A stretch of DNA of 28,967 nt from NCBI GenBank assembly GCA_050303435.1, contig JBNLBT010000037.1, positions 1 to 28,967 on the forward strand. The letters are read 5' to 3'. Below, one piece after another: positions 16,545 through 24,540 of the stretch (position 1 is its first letter; each line of letters starts with the position of its first letter). The notes beneath the pieces are model-generated. The model had not been told where the DNA came from and did not search any database. It saw only the letters and a list, made by a program, of their open reading frames with translations. Origin of the DNA: JBNLBT01 sp050303435. Lineage in GTDB: Bacteria > Pseudomonadota > Gammaproteobacteria > Xanthomonadales > Marinicellaceae. Both the position numbers and the translations under genes were made by a program.

Positions 16545-17668
16545 ACGGCAAATGGTTTTCGTTTCTGAAAAAACAGGGCACCACGGCGCGTCAGGCACAC
16601 CTGGATCTGCCGCCGGACAGTTACGAACGGGAAATGGGCAAAGAAGGTTTCTTTGGCCCGGTCACGCATTTTTACCACCGCCATCAGCCCACCGGCTGGA
16701 GTGACTTCAGCGGCGAGAACCGGCCACGCGCCTTCGACACCGCGCGCTGGGACGACGCGGGCAACAACCCGTGGCAGGCACACACGCTGATGCACAACCC
16801 TTCGGTGCGCATCCGTTTCTGGCAACAGGACACCGACATGACCGATCTGGTGCGCAACGCCGACGGCGACGAATTGCTGTTCCTGCACCGCGGAAGCGCC
16901 GAATTTTTCAGCGATTTCGGGCATTTGTCGGTGCGCGAAGGCGACTATTTAATGATTCCCAAAGGCACCATGTGGCGCATGCAGGTGCCCGCGGCGGCCC
17001 AGTGGCTGCTGATTGAATCCAGCAACGGCCACTACCAGCTGCCCGACAAAGGCCTGCTGGGACCCAACGCCATCGTCGATCCGGCGGTGTACCGCACGCC
17101 GGAAATCAACGATGAATTTCTTGCCCAGCAGGACGAGAACCCCTGGCGCGTGTGGGTCAAACGTTTGCAACAGATCGGCCACATGGATTACCCCTACAAC
17201 CCCTTGGACGCGATCGGCTGGCAGGGCACGCTGATGCCGCTGGCGCTGAACTGGCGCGACATATCACCGGTGATGTCACACCGCTTCCACGTGCCGCCGT
17301 CGGCGCACACCACTTTCCTGGGCAACCGCTTTGTGGTCTGCACTTTTGTGCCGCGGCTGTTTGAAACCGAACCCGGTGCATTGAAAGTGCCGTTTTTTCA
17401 CAACAACGACGACTACGACGAAGTGCTGTTCTATCACCGCGGAGAATTTTTCTCGCGCGACAACATCGACAACGGCATGCTCACCCTGCACCCCACCGGT
17501 TTTACCCACGGCCCACACCCCAAAGCCATGGGCAACGCCTTTGAACAGGCCGAAGCCATGACCAATGAAGTGGCCGTGATGATTGACACCCGAGACCCGC
17601 TGATCGTCAGCGCAGAAGCCGAACAGATTGAAAACCCCGACTACGTGAACTCCTGGAAACAACAATGA
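16541..17668 (+). CDS. hmgA: Homogentisate 1,2-dioxygenase
   Basis: The enzyme opens the homogentisate ring with O2 to give 4-maleylacetoacetate. The 375-residue cupin protein is of the shorter bacterial type, against about 440 for the mammalian form. Likely iron ligands are H287 and E294 in FFHNNDDYDEVLFYHRGEFF and H323 in GFTHGPHP. The N-terminal cupin half contains DGDELLFLHRGSAEFFSDFG and YLMIPKGTMWRM. Its ATG overlaps the hpd stop, and its own stop overlaps the ATG of fah (17665-17668), so three enzymes are made from one message in a coupled way. Residue assignments follow alignment by eye with the family. Confidence 0.95.
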   Translation: MNGKWFSFLKKQGTTARQAHLDLPPDSYEREMGKEGFFGPVTHFYHRHQPTGWSDFSGENRPRAFDTARWDDAGNNPWQAHTLMHNPSVRIRFWQQDTDMTDLVRNADGDELLFLHRGSAEFFSDFGHLSVREGDYLMIPKGTMWRMQVPAAAQWLLIESSNGHYQLPDKGLLGPNAIVDPAVYRTPEINDEFLAQQDENPWRVWVKRLQQIGHMDYPYNPLDAIGWQGTLMPLALNWRDISPVMSHRFHVPPSAHTTFLGNRFVVCTFVPRLFETEPGALKVPFFHNNDDYDEVLFYHRGEFFSRDNIDNGMLTLHPTGFTHGPHPKAMGNAFEQAEAMTNEVAVMIDTRDPLIVSAEAEQIENPDYVNSWKQQ

Positions 17669-18645
17669 AACTTGCCAGCATCCCCAGCAGCGGCCGCGAC
17701 GGCCAACTCGTGGTGGTCAACCGCGCCGGCACCCGCGCCGTCAAAGTGCCACAAATCGCCCACACCATGCAACAGGCGCTGGACGCATGGGACCGCGTGG
17801 CGCCGCAATTGAACACCGTGTACGCCCACCTCAACGAGGACGGTCTGAACGACGCCTTCGATCTGCAGGAAACAGACGTGCTGGCGCCGCTGCCGCGCGC
17901 GCTGCAATTTCTTGACGGCAGCGCCTACCTGCCGCACGTTGAGCGGGTGCGCAAGGCCCGCGGCGCTGACATGCCGCCCAGTTTTCTGCACGACCCGCTG
18001 ATGTATCAGGCGGTCAGCGACGGTTTTCTGGCACCGCGCCAGGCGATTGAAATGGCCGATGAGGCCTGGGGCATTGATTTCGAGGCCGAAGCCGCGGTCA
18101 TCGTCGGCGATGTACCGATGGGCGTAGACGCGGCCGAGGCCGGTCAATACATACAACTGTTGACCATCCTCAACGACGTGTCGCTGCGCAACCTGATCCC
18201 GGCCGAACTGGCTAAAGGCTTCGGCTTTCTGCAGTCCAAGCCGCGCAGCGCACTGGCGCCGTTTTTTGTGACCCCGGACGAACTGGGCGATGCCTGGCGC
18301 GAGCACAAAATCCACCTGCCCATGCGCACGCAACTCAACGGCGAATGGTTCGGAGAACCGGATTGCGGCGTGGACATGCAGTTCAGTTTCGCAGAACTGA
18401 TTGCCCACGCGGCCAAATCCCGGCCGCTGTGCGCCGGCACCATCATTGGTTCAGGCACCATCGCCAACCGCGATGAAAGCAAGGGTTCAACCTGCCTGGC
18501 GGAAAAACGCGTGCTGGAAATCATCCACGACGGCGCGGCCCGCACCCCGTTCATGCAATTCGGCGATGCCATTGAAATCAAAATGCTCAGCGGCGACGGC
18601 CACAACATCTTCGGCACCATCCTGCAAAAAGTGGTGAAATACTGA
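17665..18645 (+). CDS. fahA: Fumarylacetoacetate hydrolase
   Basis: The enzyme hydrolyses 4-fumarylacetoacetate to fumarate and acetoacetate, the last step of the homogentisate pathway. The 326-residue protein has the FAH fold. The divalent-metal ligands appear as E140 and E142 (IDFEAEAAVIVGD) and D171 (TILNDVSLRNL). Catalytic/binding residues lie around K191 (LQSKPRS), and the late motif GTIIGSGTIANRDESKGS leads to the closing DGHNIFGTI. An N-terminal cap domain covers about 1-75. It overlaps hmgA by ATGA. Its natural upstream partner, maiA, follows in the same direction after 115 bp but has its own promoter. Confidence 0.95.
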   Translation: MKLASIPSSGRDGQLVVVNRAGTRAVKVPQIAHTMQQALDAWDRVAPQLNTVYAHLNEDGLNDAFDLQETDVLAPLPRALQFLDGSAYLPHVERVRKARGADMPPSFLHDPLMYQAVSDGFLAPRQAIEMADEAWGIDFEAEAAVIVGDVPMGVDAAEAGQYIQLLTILNDVSLRNLIPAELAKGFGFLQSKPRSALAPFFVTPDELGDAWREHKIHLPMRTQLNGEWFGEPDCGVDMQFSFAELIAHAAKSRPLCAGTIIGSGTIANRDESKGSTCLAEKRVLEIIHDGAARTPFMQFGDAIEIKMLSGDGHNIFGTILQKVVKY

Positions 18646-18700
18646 AAGTAACGCAGCGCCTGTGAGCGCCCTGGCCGGTGGCCGGAGCGCCGAGGCGCGC

Positions 18701-18731
18701 TTGACAGCACCGCGGGCGCTCGTGGCATAAT
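18701..18731 (+). promoter_or_regulatory. Promoter of maiA
   Basis: A perfect -35 TTGACA (18701-18706) is followed by GGCATAAT. The -10 could be GCATAA or CATAAT (18726-18731), with 18-19 bp spacing. Transcription would start about 25 bp before the maiA ATG. It lies in the 115-bp gap after fah, so maiA can be expressed without release of the MarR-controlled promoter. Confidence 0.6.
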
Positions 18732-18760
18732 GCCGGTAACAAAACCGGACATTTGCACGC

Positions 18761-19402
18761 ATGATCACACTGTACAGCTACTGGCGCAGCACCGCGGCCT
18801 ACCGCGTGCGCATCGCCTTGAACCTCAAGGACATCAAACACCGCATCGTGCCCGTTGACCTGATCAAGGACGGCGGCGAGCAGCACCAGGCGGCCTACCG
18901 GGAAATCAATCCGCACGGCCTGGTGCCGGCGCTGGTGACCGAAGCCGGCGAGGTGCTGACCCAGTCACTGGCGATCATCGAATACCTGGAAGAAGTCCAC
19001 CCCGACAATCCATTGCTGCCGGAGGAACCCGCTGCACGGGCACAGGCGCGCGCCATGGCCTTGAGCATCGCCTGCGACGTGCACCCGCTGAACAATTTGC
19101 GTGTGCTGCAATACCTGCGGGCGCAGGACTGGTCCGATGCGCAGGTCGATGACTGGTATCAACGCTGGGTGCGGCTGGGATTCACTGCACTGGAGCAGCA
19201 ACTGGACGCACGGGAATGCAAATACGCCTGTTGCGATCACCCGACGGTGGCCGATGTGTGCCTGGTGGCCCAGGTGTACAACGCGCGGCGTTTCAATGTG
19301 CCACTGGACGCGTTTCCAAACATTCGGGAAATCGATGGCCATTGCGCCGGTCTGAGTGCGTTTGATCGCGCCAGCCCGGACAATCAGCCACGTGGCGATT
19401 GA
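18761..19402 (+). CDS. maiA: Maleylacetoacetate isomerase (zeta-class glutathione S-transferase)
   Basis: The enzyme isomerises 4-maleylacetoacetate to 4-fumarylacetoacetate with glutathione. The 213 residues start with the thioredoxin-like half (1-85), including YWRSTAAYRVRIALNLK, the bacterial form of the zeta signature. The Ser of the classic SSCS motif is kept, Thr replaces the second Ser and Ala replaces Cys, which is common in proteobacterial members. GLVPALVTEAGEVLTQSLAIIEYLEE contains the glutathione-binding turn and the S/T-Q-S-x-A-I motif. The alpha-helical half (90-210) contains HPLNNLRVLQYL. It completes the pathway encoded by hpd, hmgA and fah. It ends 7 bp from the convergent rnt stop with no hairpin between them. 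Confidence 0.95.
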   Translation: MITLYSYWRSTAAYRVRIALNLKDIKHRIVPVDLIKDGGEQHQAAYREINPHGLVPALVTEAGEVLTQSLAIIEYLEEVHPDNPLLPEEPAARAQARAMALSIACDVHPLNNLRVLQYLRAQDWSDAQVDDWYQRWVRLGFTALEQQLDARECKYACCDHPTVADVCLVAQVYNARRFNVPLDAFPNIREIDGHCAGLSAFDRASPDNQPRGD

Positions 19403-19409
19403 ATTCAGC

Positions 19410-20018
19410 TCAGGCCGTCTGGTTCAGTGCGTGCCAGCGGTTCAACATGGTGCAGAACAATTCGGCGGTTTTCTCGGTGTCGTACAGGGCTGAATGCGCC
19501 TGTTCGGTGTCCCATTCCAGTTTCGCCGCAGCGATGGCCCGGGCCAACACCGTCTGACCGTACACCAGCGCCGAGAGCGACACCGTGTCAAGGCAGCTGA
19601 AGGGGTGAAACGGGTTGCGCTTGATGCCGGCGCGTTCGGCCGCGGCGTAGACGAAACCCAAGTCAAAATGCGCGTTGTGCCCGACCAGAATGGCGCGGTT
19701 GCAACCGGTTTCTTTTAACTCCCGTCGCACCGCTGAAAAAATCTTGCCCAGCGCGCTGCGCTCGTCCATGGTCTGGCGCAAGGGGTGGTCCAGGTCAATG
19801 CCGGTCACTTGCAGGGATTTCTTGTCAATGTTGGCGCCCTCAAAGGGTTCCACGTAGGCGTTGATCGACTCTTTGGGGTGAATCAGACCGCCGTCGTCCA
19901 TGTGCAGAATCACCGCGGCGATCTCCAGCAAGGCGTCGGTTTCTTTGTTGAATCCGCCGGTCTCAACGTCGATCACAACCGGCAGAAAGCCCCTGAATCT
20001 GTCTTTGATGTTTTTCAT
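19410..20018 (-). CDS. rnt: Ribonuclease T (DEDDh 3'-5' exoribonuclease)
   Basis: RNase T trims the 3' ends of tRNA, 5S and 23S rRNA and turns over the tRNA CCA end. The 202-residue protein has the RNase T N-terminus RFRGFLPVVIDVETGGFN with D17 and E19 (Exo I). Exo II is GHNAHFDLGFV with D119, and Exo III is QAHSALYDTEKTAELF with H175 and D180, so the DEDDh set is complete. Its length and the RFRGFLPVVIDVETGG start distinguish it from the DNA polymerase epsilon subunit and oligoribonuclease. No clear ribosome-binding site precedes the ATG. It is convergent with maiA and divergent from the OmpA-like gene. Confidence 0.93.
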   Translation of the reverse strand: MKNIKDRFRGFLPVVIDVETGGFNKETDALLEIAAVILHMDDGGLIHPKESINAYVEPFEGANIDKKSLQVTGIDLDHPLRQTMDERSALGKIFSAVRRELKETGCNRAILVGHNAHFDLGFVYAAAERAGIKRNPFHPFSCLDTVSLSALVYGQTVLARAIAAAKLEWDTEQAHSALYDTEKTAELFCTMLNRWHALNQTA

Positions 20019-20346
20019 TAATTTATGGCAATTGGGTGCCGCATCGGTGCGATGCGAAGTCCGTGTTCTTCTGCTCTACAACATACACAACTTGCCGCTC
20101 AAGTGCCAGTGTTTTTTGCACCATTGCTGCACCCGCGTCCGCGGATTTACACCGCTTTGAGCCGCAGAAATTTTAGCGCACGATCCCGTGTAAACACGCG
20201 CCGTGCTGCACGTCTCACAGCGATTGAAATGCACACCCACCTACGAAAAATGCTGTTGAAATTTGTCATGTGATTGTTATCGTAAGGCAGAAAAACTGTG
20301 TGATATAATGCCCTTCTTTTGAATTCTTCATAAGGAGAGAATTGAC
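20019..20346. other. Divergent intergenic region between rnt and the OmpA-like gene
   Basis: These 328 bp hold the OmpA-like gene's promoter near the right end and a short hairpin, CGTG-TAAA-CACG, at 20187-20198. No -35/-10 pair could be assigned to rnt, and no open frame here has a ribosome-binding site or recognisable motif. Confidence 0.45.
20301..20309 (+). promoter_or_regulatory. Extended -10 promoter of the OmpA-like gene
   Basis: TGATATAAT is a perfect extended -10 (TG-n-TATAAT, with TATAAT at 20304-20309). No good -35 lies 16-18 bp upstream, which extended -10 promoters tolerate. Transcription would begin near 20316, leaving a ~30-nt leader with a strong AAGGAG ribosome-binding site 9 nt before the ATG. 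This suits an abundant outer-membrane protein. Confidence 0.65.
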
Positions 20347-21477
20347 ATGAATAAAGCGTTTCTGGGGCTGACACTGGCCTGCGTTGGTGCGGTTGCACAC
20401 GCAGCAGACCGCAGCGGACAATGGTATGTCACGCCGAGCATGAATTTCACCATGCCGGACAGCGACAAAAACCTCAGCTCAGAAGTCGGATACGGACTGG
20501 CACTGGGCAAATACCTGAATGAAACCTGGTCACTGGATCTGGAAGGCGACGTGGGTGTGCTGGATTTTCCCGGCGAAGGCCACATCTCACAAACCGGCCT
20601 GGGCGTGATGGCGCGCTATCACTTCACCGGTTACAACGATTTCCGTCCTTACGTGGCGGCTGGACTGGGCATTCTGGATCACAACGGCTGGGCTGGCGTG
20701 GGCAACAAGGTGGATTCATCCGACCTGATGTTCAACCTCGGCGTGGGTCTGCGCAAAGACCTGACCGCGCGCATGGCTTTGCAAACCGAAGTCAAATACC
20801 GCCTCGACACCGACGACTTCATCGGCAGCAACTCCAGCTTCGATGACTTCATGTTCAGCATGGGTCTGAACGTGTCGCTGGGCAATGTCTCCGACGCCGA
20901 GCCGGAAAGCAAAGAACTGGTGCAGCCGGCGCCGCAACTGGACAGCGACCGCGATGGCGTGTCCGATGCCAACGACCGCTGCCCGAACACCCCGTACGGC
21001 ACCCCAGTGGACGCCTACGGTTGTGCGAGAAAAATGGCCGACGGCGATGACGACCGCGACGGCGTGCCCAACAGCCGCGACAAATGCCCGAACTCCCGCC
21101 CCGGCGCGGTGGTCGGTCAGGACGGTTGCGACGTGGAAGTGGTGATTGAGCTGCAAGGCGTACACTTTGACGTCGACCGCGCCACGCTGAGACCCGAATC
21201 CATCGCGATTCTGAACTCCGCTGTGAAAACCCTGGGCACCCACGGCAACATCCTGGTGGAAGTCGGTGGTCACACCGATTCAACCGGTGCAGCCGAATAC
21301 AACCAGAACCTGTCGGAAAGACGCGCCAAAGTGGTGTTCGACTACCTGGTGGCTCACGGCGTTTCTGCCGATCGCATGACCTGGCGCGGCTACGGCGAAA
21401 GCCTGCCGATCGCCGGCAACGACAGCGAAGAAGGCCGCGCGCAAAACCGCAGAACCGAACTGAAAATCAAAGACTGA
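20347..21477 (+). CDS. OmpA-family outer-membrane protein (barrel, calcium-type repeats, peptidoglycan-binding domain)
   Basis: The protein has 376 residues with a signal peptide at 1-20 (AVAHAA, then DRSG). Residues 24-180 form an eight-stranded OmpA-like barrel with alternating hydrophobic strands and aromatic girdles. Two thrombospondin type 3-like Asp-rich repeats follow at about 200-226 and 236-261 (DSDRDGVSDANDRCPN, DDDRDGVPNSRDKCPN). These are probable calcium-binding linkers with paired cysteines. The C-terminal OmpA/MotB domain (268-375) has FDVDRATLRPES, GHTDSTG with D311, and NLSERRA with R326; these match the residues that hold diaminopimelate in peptidoglycan. It should tether the outer membrane to the wall and act as a slow porin. 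A strong promoter and terminator flank it, so it is monocistronic. Confidence 0.94.
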   Translation: MNKAFLGLTLACVGAVAHAADRSGQWYVTPSMNFTMPDSDKNLSSEVGYGLALGKYLNETWSLDLEGDVGVLDFPGEGHISQTGLGVMARYHFTGYNDFRPYVAAGLGILDHNGWAGVGNKVDSSDLMFNLGVGLRKDLTARMALQTEVKYRLDTDDFIGSNSSFDDFMFSMGLNVSLGNVSDAEPESKELVQPAPQLDSDRDGVSDANDRCPNTPYGTPVDAYGCARKMADGDDDRDGVPNSRDKCPNSRPGAVVGQDGCDVEVVIELQGVHFDVDRATLRPESIAILNSAVKTLGTHGNILVEVGGHTDSTGAAEYNQNLSERRAKVVFDYLVAHGVSADRMTWRGYGESLPIAGNDSEEGRAQNRRTELKIKD

Positions 21478-21496
21478 TTTTTCCAGTTCAAACAAT

Positions 21497-21529
21497 AAAA
21501 AAAGCCCGCCATTGCGCGGGCTTTTTTTT
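21497..21529. terminator. Rho-independent terminator, bidirectional
   Basis: An A-run, the stem GCCCGC (21504-21509) / GCGGGC (21516-21521) and a run of eight T residues (21522-21529) form a textbook intrinsic terminator 20 bp after the OmpA-like stop. The A-run provides a U-tract on the - strand, so it can also end the lolC–lolD–comEC operon, whose last stop is at 21575. Confidence 0.92.
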
Positions 21530-21574
21530 GTCCGGCCTTTTCTCATGCCTGCCGCTTGGCCGCGACTGAATCTG

Positions 21575-23860
21575 TCATCGCCAGACGCGTCGCTGTGCGA
21601 TGCCCAGGCTGTGCACCTGCAGGCCTGCGGCGGTGAAATCCACCCGCGTCATGCCAGCCTGCGCGGTGTCCAGCCATTCGATGCCACGCTCGCTGTAGCG
21701 TTGCAACACGTCCGCTGCGGGGTGACCAAAGGGGTTGCCGCGCGCCGATGAATTCAGTGCCAGCTTGGGTGCCACGGCGGCAATGAACGCCGCGCTGCTG
21801 GAGGAACGGCTGCCGTGGTGCGGCACCAGCAGAACGTCGGCCGGCAGCACTTCGGGGTGCTGCTGCAACAAGCGGTATTCCACCGCCTCCTCAATGTCGC
21901 CGCTCAGCAGCAAGGCGCCGTGTGCACCTTGCACGCGCAGCACACAGGATGAATTGTTGCCAAAATACGGGTCCAGATTGTACGGGCTCAAGACGCTGAA
22001 CCGCACCCCGTCCACGGACCATTCAAGCGGATACACACAGGCTTCGCCCGTGCCGAAGGTGTCCAGCACGCGTCGCACCGGCCAGGCACTGAGCAATGCC
22101 TCGCGCGCCCCGGCGTGGTCGGTGTCGGCGTGCGACAACACCAGCACATCGATCGGCCCGGCGCCGTTTTTGCGCAGCCACGGCAACAGCACCGCATCGG
22201 CCATGTTGAATCCACTGCGGCTGCGACCGCCGACGTCGTACAGCAGCGTCTGGCTGCGGGTTTCCACCAGCGCCGCCAGGCCCTGCCCGACATCGAACAG
22301 CGTGAGTCGGAAATCGCCCGGTGCCGGCATCTCGCGGCGCGCGGTCAGCAACGGCAGCAGCAACAGCAGGGCCAGCCAGCGCTGCGGCACCGCGCGCGGC
22401 AACAGCAACACGACCACGCACAGCAACAGCAACGCGGCGTGCCAGCCGTTCAGCACCGGCAAAGACAGCAAGCCCGCGTCCAATTGATGCACCCACTGCA
22501 GAAACCCCAGCAACTGCACGCACAGCCATTCGATCACCAGGCGCAAAATCTCCGGCATAGCGCCCAGCAGTAAGCCCAGCAACACGGCAATGAAAATCAG
22601 TGGCACCAGCGCCAGGGACACCAGCGGCACCGCCAGCAGATTGACCCAGGGCGAAAGCAGCTGCAACTGTCCGAACAACAGCAGCGACAGCGGCGCCAGG
22701 CCAATCAGCAGCACCCACTGCGCCCGCAAAAATGCAACCAGGGCCGCGCCGCCCGATGGCTTGCGCGCCCCAGCAAAAGCCAACATCAATACGCCCACCG
22801 CCACAAAAGACAGCCAGAAGCCGGCGTCGAGCACACTCAAGGGATCAAACAACAGCACCAGAAACAGCGCCCAGCCCCACACATCCCACGGCGTGAAGGC
22901 GCGCCGCGACAGGCGCAGCACGCCGTACACCGACAGCATGATCAGGGCGCGCAGTGTGGGCACCGACAGACCGGCCAACAGCGCGTACAGCACAGCAAAG
23001 AGCAGCGCCGCAACGGTCTGCACCGTGCTGCGGTTGATCCGCCGCATCGGCCAGAAAAAAAACAGCGCGCGGCCCAACAATCCGCCCAAAAGCGCGGCGA
23101 TGCCAATGTGCAGCCCGGAGATGGCCATCAGGTGCGCGGTGCCGGTTTCCCGGAACAGGGTGAAATCGGCGTCGTCAAAGCCGCTTTTATCGCCGATCAC
23201 CAAGGCCTGCACCAGCGCCGCGTGGCGCGGCGCAGCGAACCAGGTTTCAATGTCTCCGGCGAGGCGCTGCCTCAGGTTTTGCAGCCGATCCACCGGCGTG
23301 TGCGCAGCGCCGCCGAGGCGCACCCCGGTGCGCACCGTGCCGGTGGCGTCGATGCCGTGGCGAAACAGCCACTTGGCGTAGTCAAATCCGGCCGCATTGA
23401 CCAGCCCCTGCGGTGACTTCAGACGCGCATCCAGACGCCAGCGCTGCCCGGCCTTGAAGCCATCGGTGATGGACGGGTCGAAAGCATCGTCCGTTTCGCT
23501 GTACCAGTGCAGTTGCAGCCGTTGCAATCCCCAAGGGTTGGCCTCAGGCACAAATTCAAACTTGACGCGCTCGGACTCAATCACCGGCAGCCCCACCACC
23601 CGACCCTCAAGCTGGGCGTCGATGGGCTCATCTGCATTCAAGCGGTGCGACCACTGCAGCTGCGCAACACACAACACCCACAACCAGCCGACAACAAGCC
23701 AGGACAGCACACCGGCAGGCAACGAAACACGTGAAAAATGAACGCATCGACCCAGAAACAGCAGAACAAACAAGACCACCGGCCAGGGCATCGGCGGCGG
23801 CGGCGCCACCGCAATCAGGCTCATCCCTGCCAGAAAACCCAGAACCGTGGACAGTCTCAA
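21575..23860 (-). CDS. comEC: DNA-internalisation competence protein ComEC/Rec2
   Basis: ComEC forms the inner-membrane channel that takes single-stranded DNA into the cytoplasm during natural transformation. The 761 residues include N-terminal membrane helices and a DUF4131/OB-like domain (about 40-200). The Competence domain with many helices follows (about 215-500), with HLMAISGLHIG at 243-253. A C-terminal metallo-beta-lactamase domain (about 516-755) has SHADTDHAG (576-584), LSGDIE (652-657) and PHHGS (680-684). The metal-binding residues of the MBL fold look intact, so nuclease activity is possible. Its TTG start overlaps the lolD stop as TTGA (23857-23860), implying coupled translation. 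Type IV pilus and other com genes are not in the window, so competence of the host is inferred only. Confidence 0.94.
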   Translation of the reverse strand: MRLSTVLGFLAGMSLIAVAPPPPMPWPVVLFVLLFLGRCVHFSRVSLPAGVLSWLVVGWLWVLCVAQLQWSHRLNADEPIDAQLEGRVVGLPVIESERVKFEFVPEANPWGLQRLQLHWYSETDDAFDPSITDGFKAGQRWRLDARLKSPQGLVNAAGFDYAKWLFRHGIDATGTVRTGVRLGGAAHTPVDRLQNLRQRLAGDIETWFAAPRHAALVQALVIGDKSGFDDADFTLFRETGTAHLMAISGLHIGIAALLGGLLGRALFFFWPMRRINRSTVQTVAALLFAVLYALLAGLSVPTLRALIMLSVYGVLRLSRRAFTPWDVWGWALFLVLLFDPLSVLDAGFWLSFVAVGVLMLAFAGARKPSGGAALVAFLRAQWVLLIGLAPLSLLLFGQLQLLSPWVNLLAVPLVSLALVPLIFIAVLLGLLLGAMPEILRLVIEWLCVQLLGFLQWVHQLDAGLLSLPVLNGWHAALLLLCVVVLLLPRAVPQRWLALLLLLPLLTARREMPAPGDFRLTLFDVGQGLAALVETRSQTLLYDVGGRSRSGFNMADAVLLPWLRKNGAGPIDVLVLSHADTDHAGAREALLSAWPVRRVLDTFGTGEACVYPLEWSVDGVRFSVLSPYNLDPYFGNNSSCVLRVQGAHGALLLSGDIEEAVEYRLLQQHPEVLPADVLLVPHHGSRSSSSAAFIAAVAPKLALNSSARGNPFGHPAADVLQRYSERGIEWLDTAQAGMTRVDFTAAGLQVHSLGIAQRRVWR

Positions 23861-24540
23861 GTCAATGGGCGCAACACCCCCTGGGTCAATTCATGGCGCC
23901 GGTTCATGCGCCCGGCCAAGGTGAGATCGTGGGTCACCACCACCAGCGCGGTGCCCAGTTCCTGATTCAAATCCAGCATCAGCTGCACCACCTGTCCGGC
24001 GGTGGCTTCATCCAGATTGCCGGTCGGTTCATCGGCCAACAGACAGGCCGGCCGATTGACCAGTGCGCGGGCAATTGCGGCGCGCTGTCGCTCCCCACCG
24101 GACAGCTGCGCCGGGCGGTGCGACAGGCGTTCGCCCAAGCCCACCTGTTGCAGCATGTCGGTGGCGCGCGCGCGCGCCTTGGCCGTGCCCATGCGTCCGA
24201 TCAACAACGGCATCATGACGTTTTCCAGCGCCGAGAATTCCGGCAGCAGGTGATGAAACTGATAGACAAAGCCGAGATACTGGTTGCGCATCTGCCCGCG
24301 TTTGCGCGCGTTCAGCGCCGACAGTGGCTGGCCGTTGATGCGCACCTCGCCGGCGCTGGGCAGATCCAGTCCACCGAGCAGGTGCAACAAGGTGCTTTTG
24401 CCGGCACCCGAGGCCCCCGTGATGGCCACCGATTCGCCGGCCGGCAGGGTGAAATCCAGACCGCTGAACAGTTCAATCACGCGATCGCCGTCGCGAAACT
24501 GCTTGCCCAGATCAATGCATTCGAGCACCGCGTCATTCAT
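23857..24540 (-). CDS. lolD: Lipoprotein-releasing ABC transporter ATPase LolD
   Basis: LolD powers release of outer-membrane lipoproteins from the inner membrane to LolA. The frame is open further upstream, but the ATG at 24540 gives the normal 227 residues and overlaps the lolC stop by 8 bp. Walker A is GASGAGKST (42-50) and the Q-loop is around Q94 in FVYQFHHLLPEFSALENV, the Lol/MacB-type sequence. The signature is LSGGERQR (146-153), Walker B is CLLADEP (166-172), the D-loop is GNLD and the switch His is H204. Its partner membrane protein is the gene just upstream, and comEC follows with an overlapping start. Confidence 0.95.
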   Translation of the reverse strand: MNDAVLECIDLGKQFRDGDRVIELFSGLDFTLPAGESVAITGASGAGKSTLLHLLGGLDLPSAGEVRINGQPLSALNARKRGQMRNQYLGFVYQFHHLLPEFSALENVMMPLLIGRMGTAKARARATDMLQQVGLGERLSHRPAQLSGGERQRAAIARALVNRPACLLADEPTGNLDEATAGQVVQLMLDLNQELGTALVVVTHDLTLAGRMNRRHELTQGVLRPLT

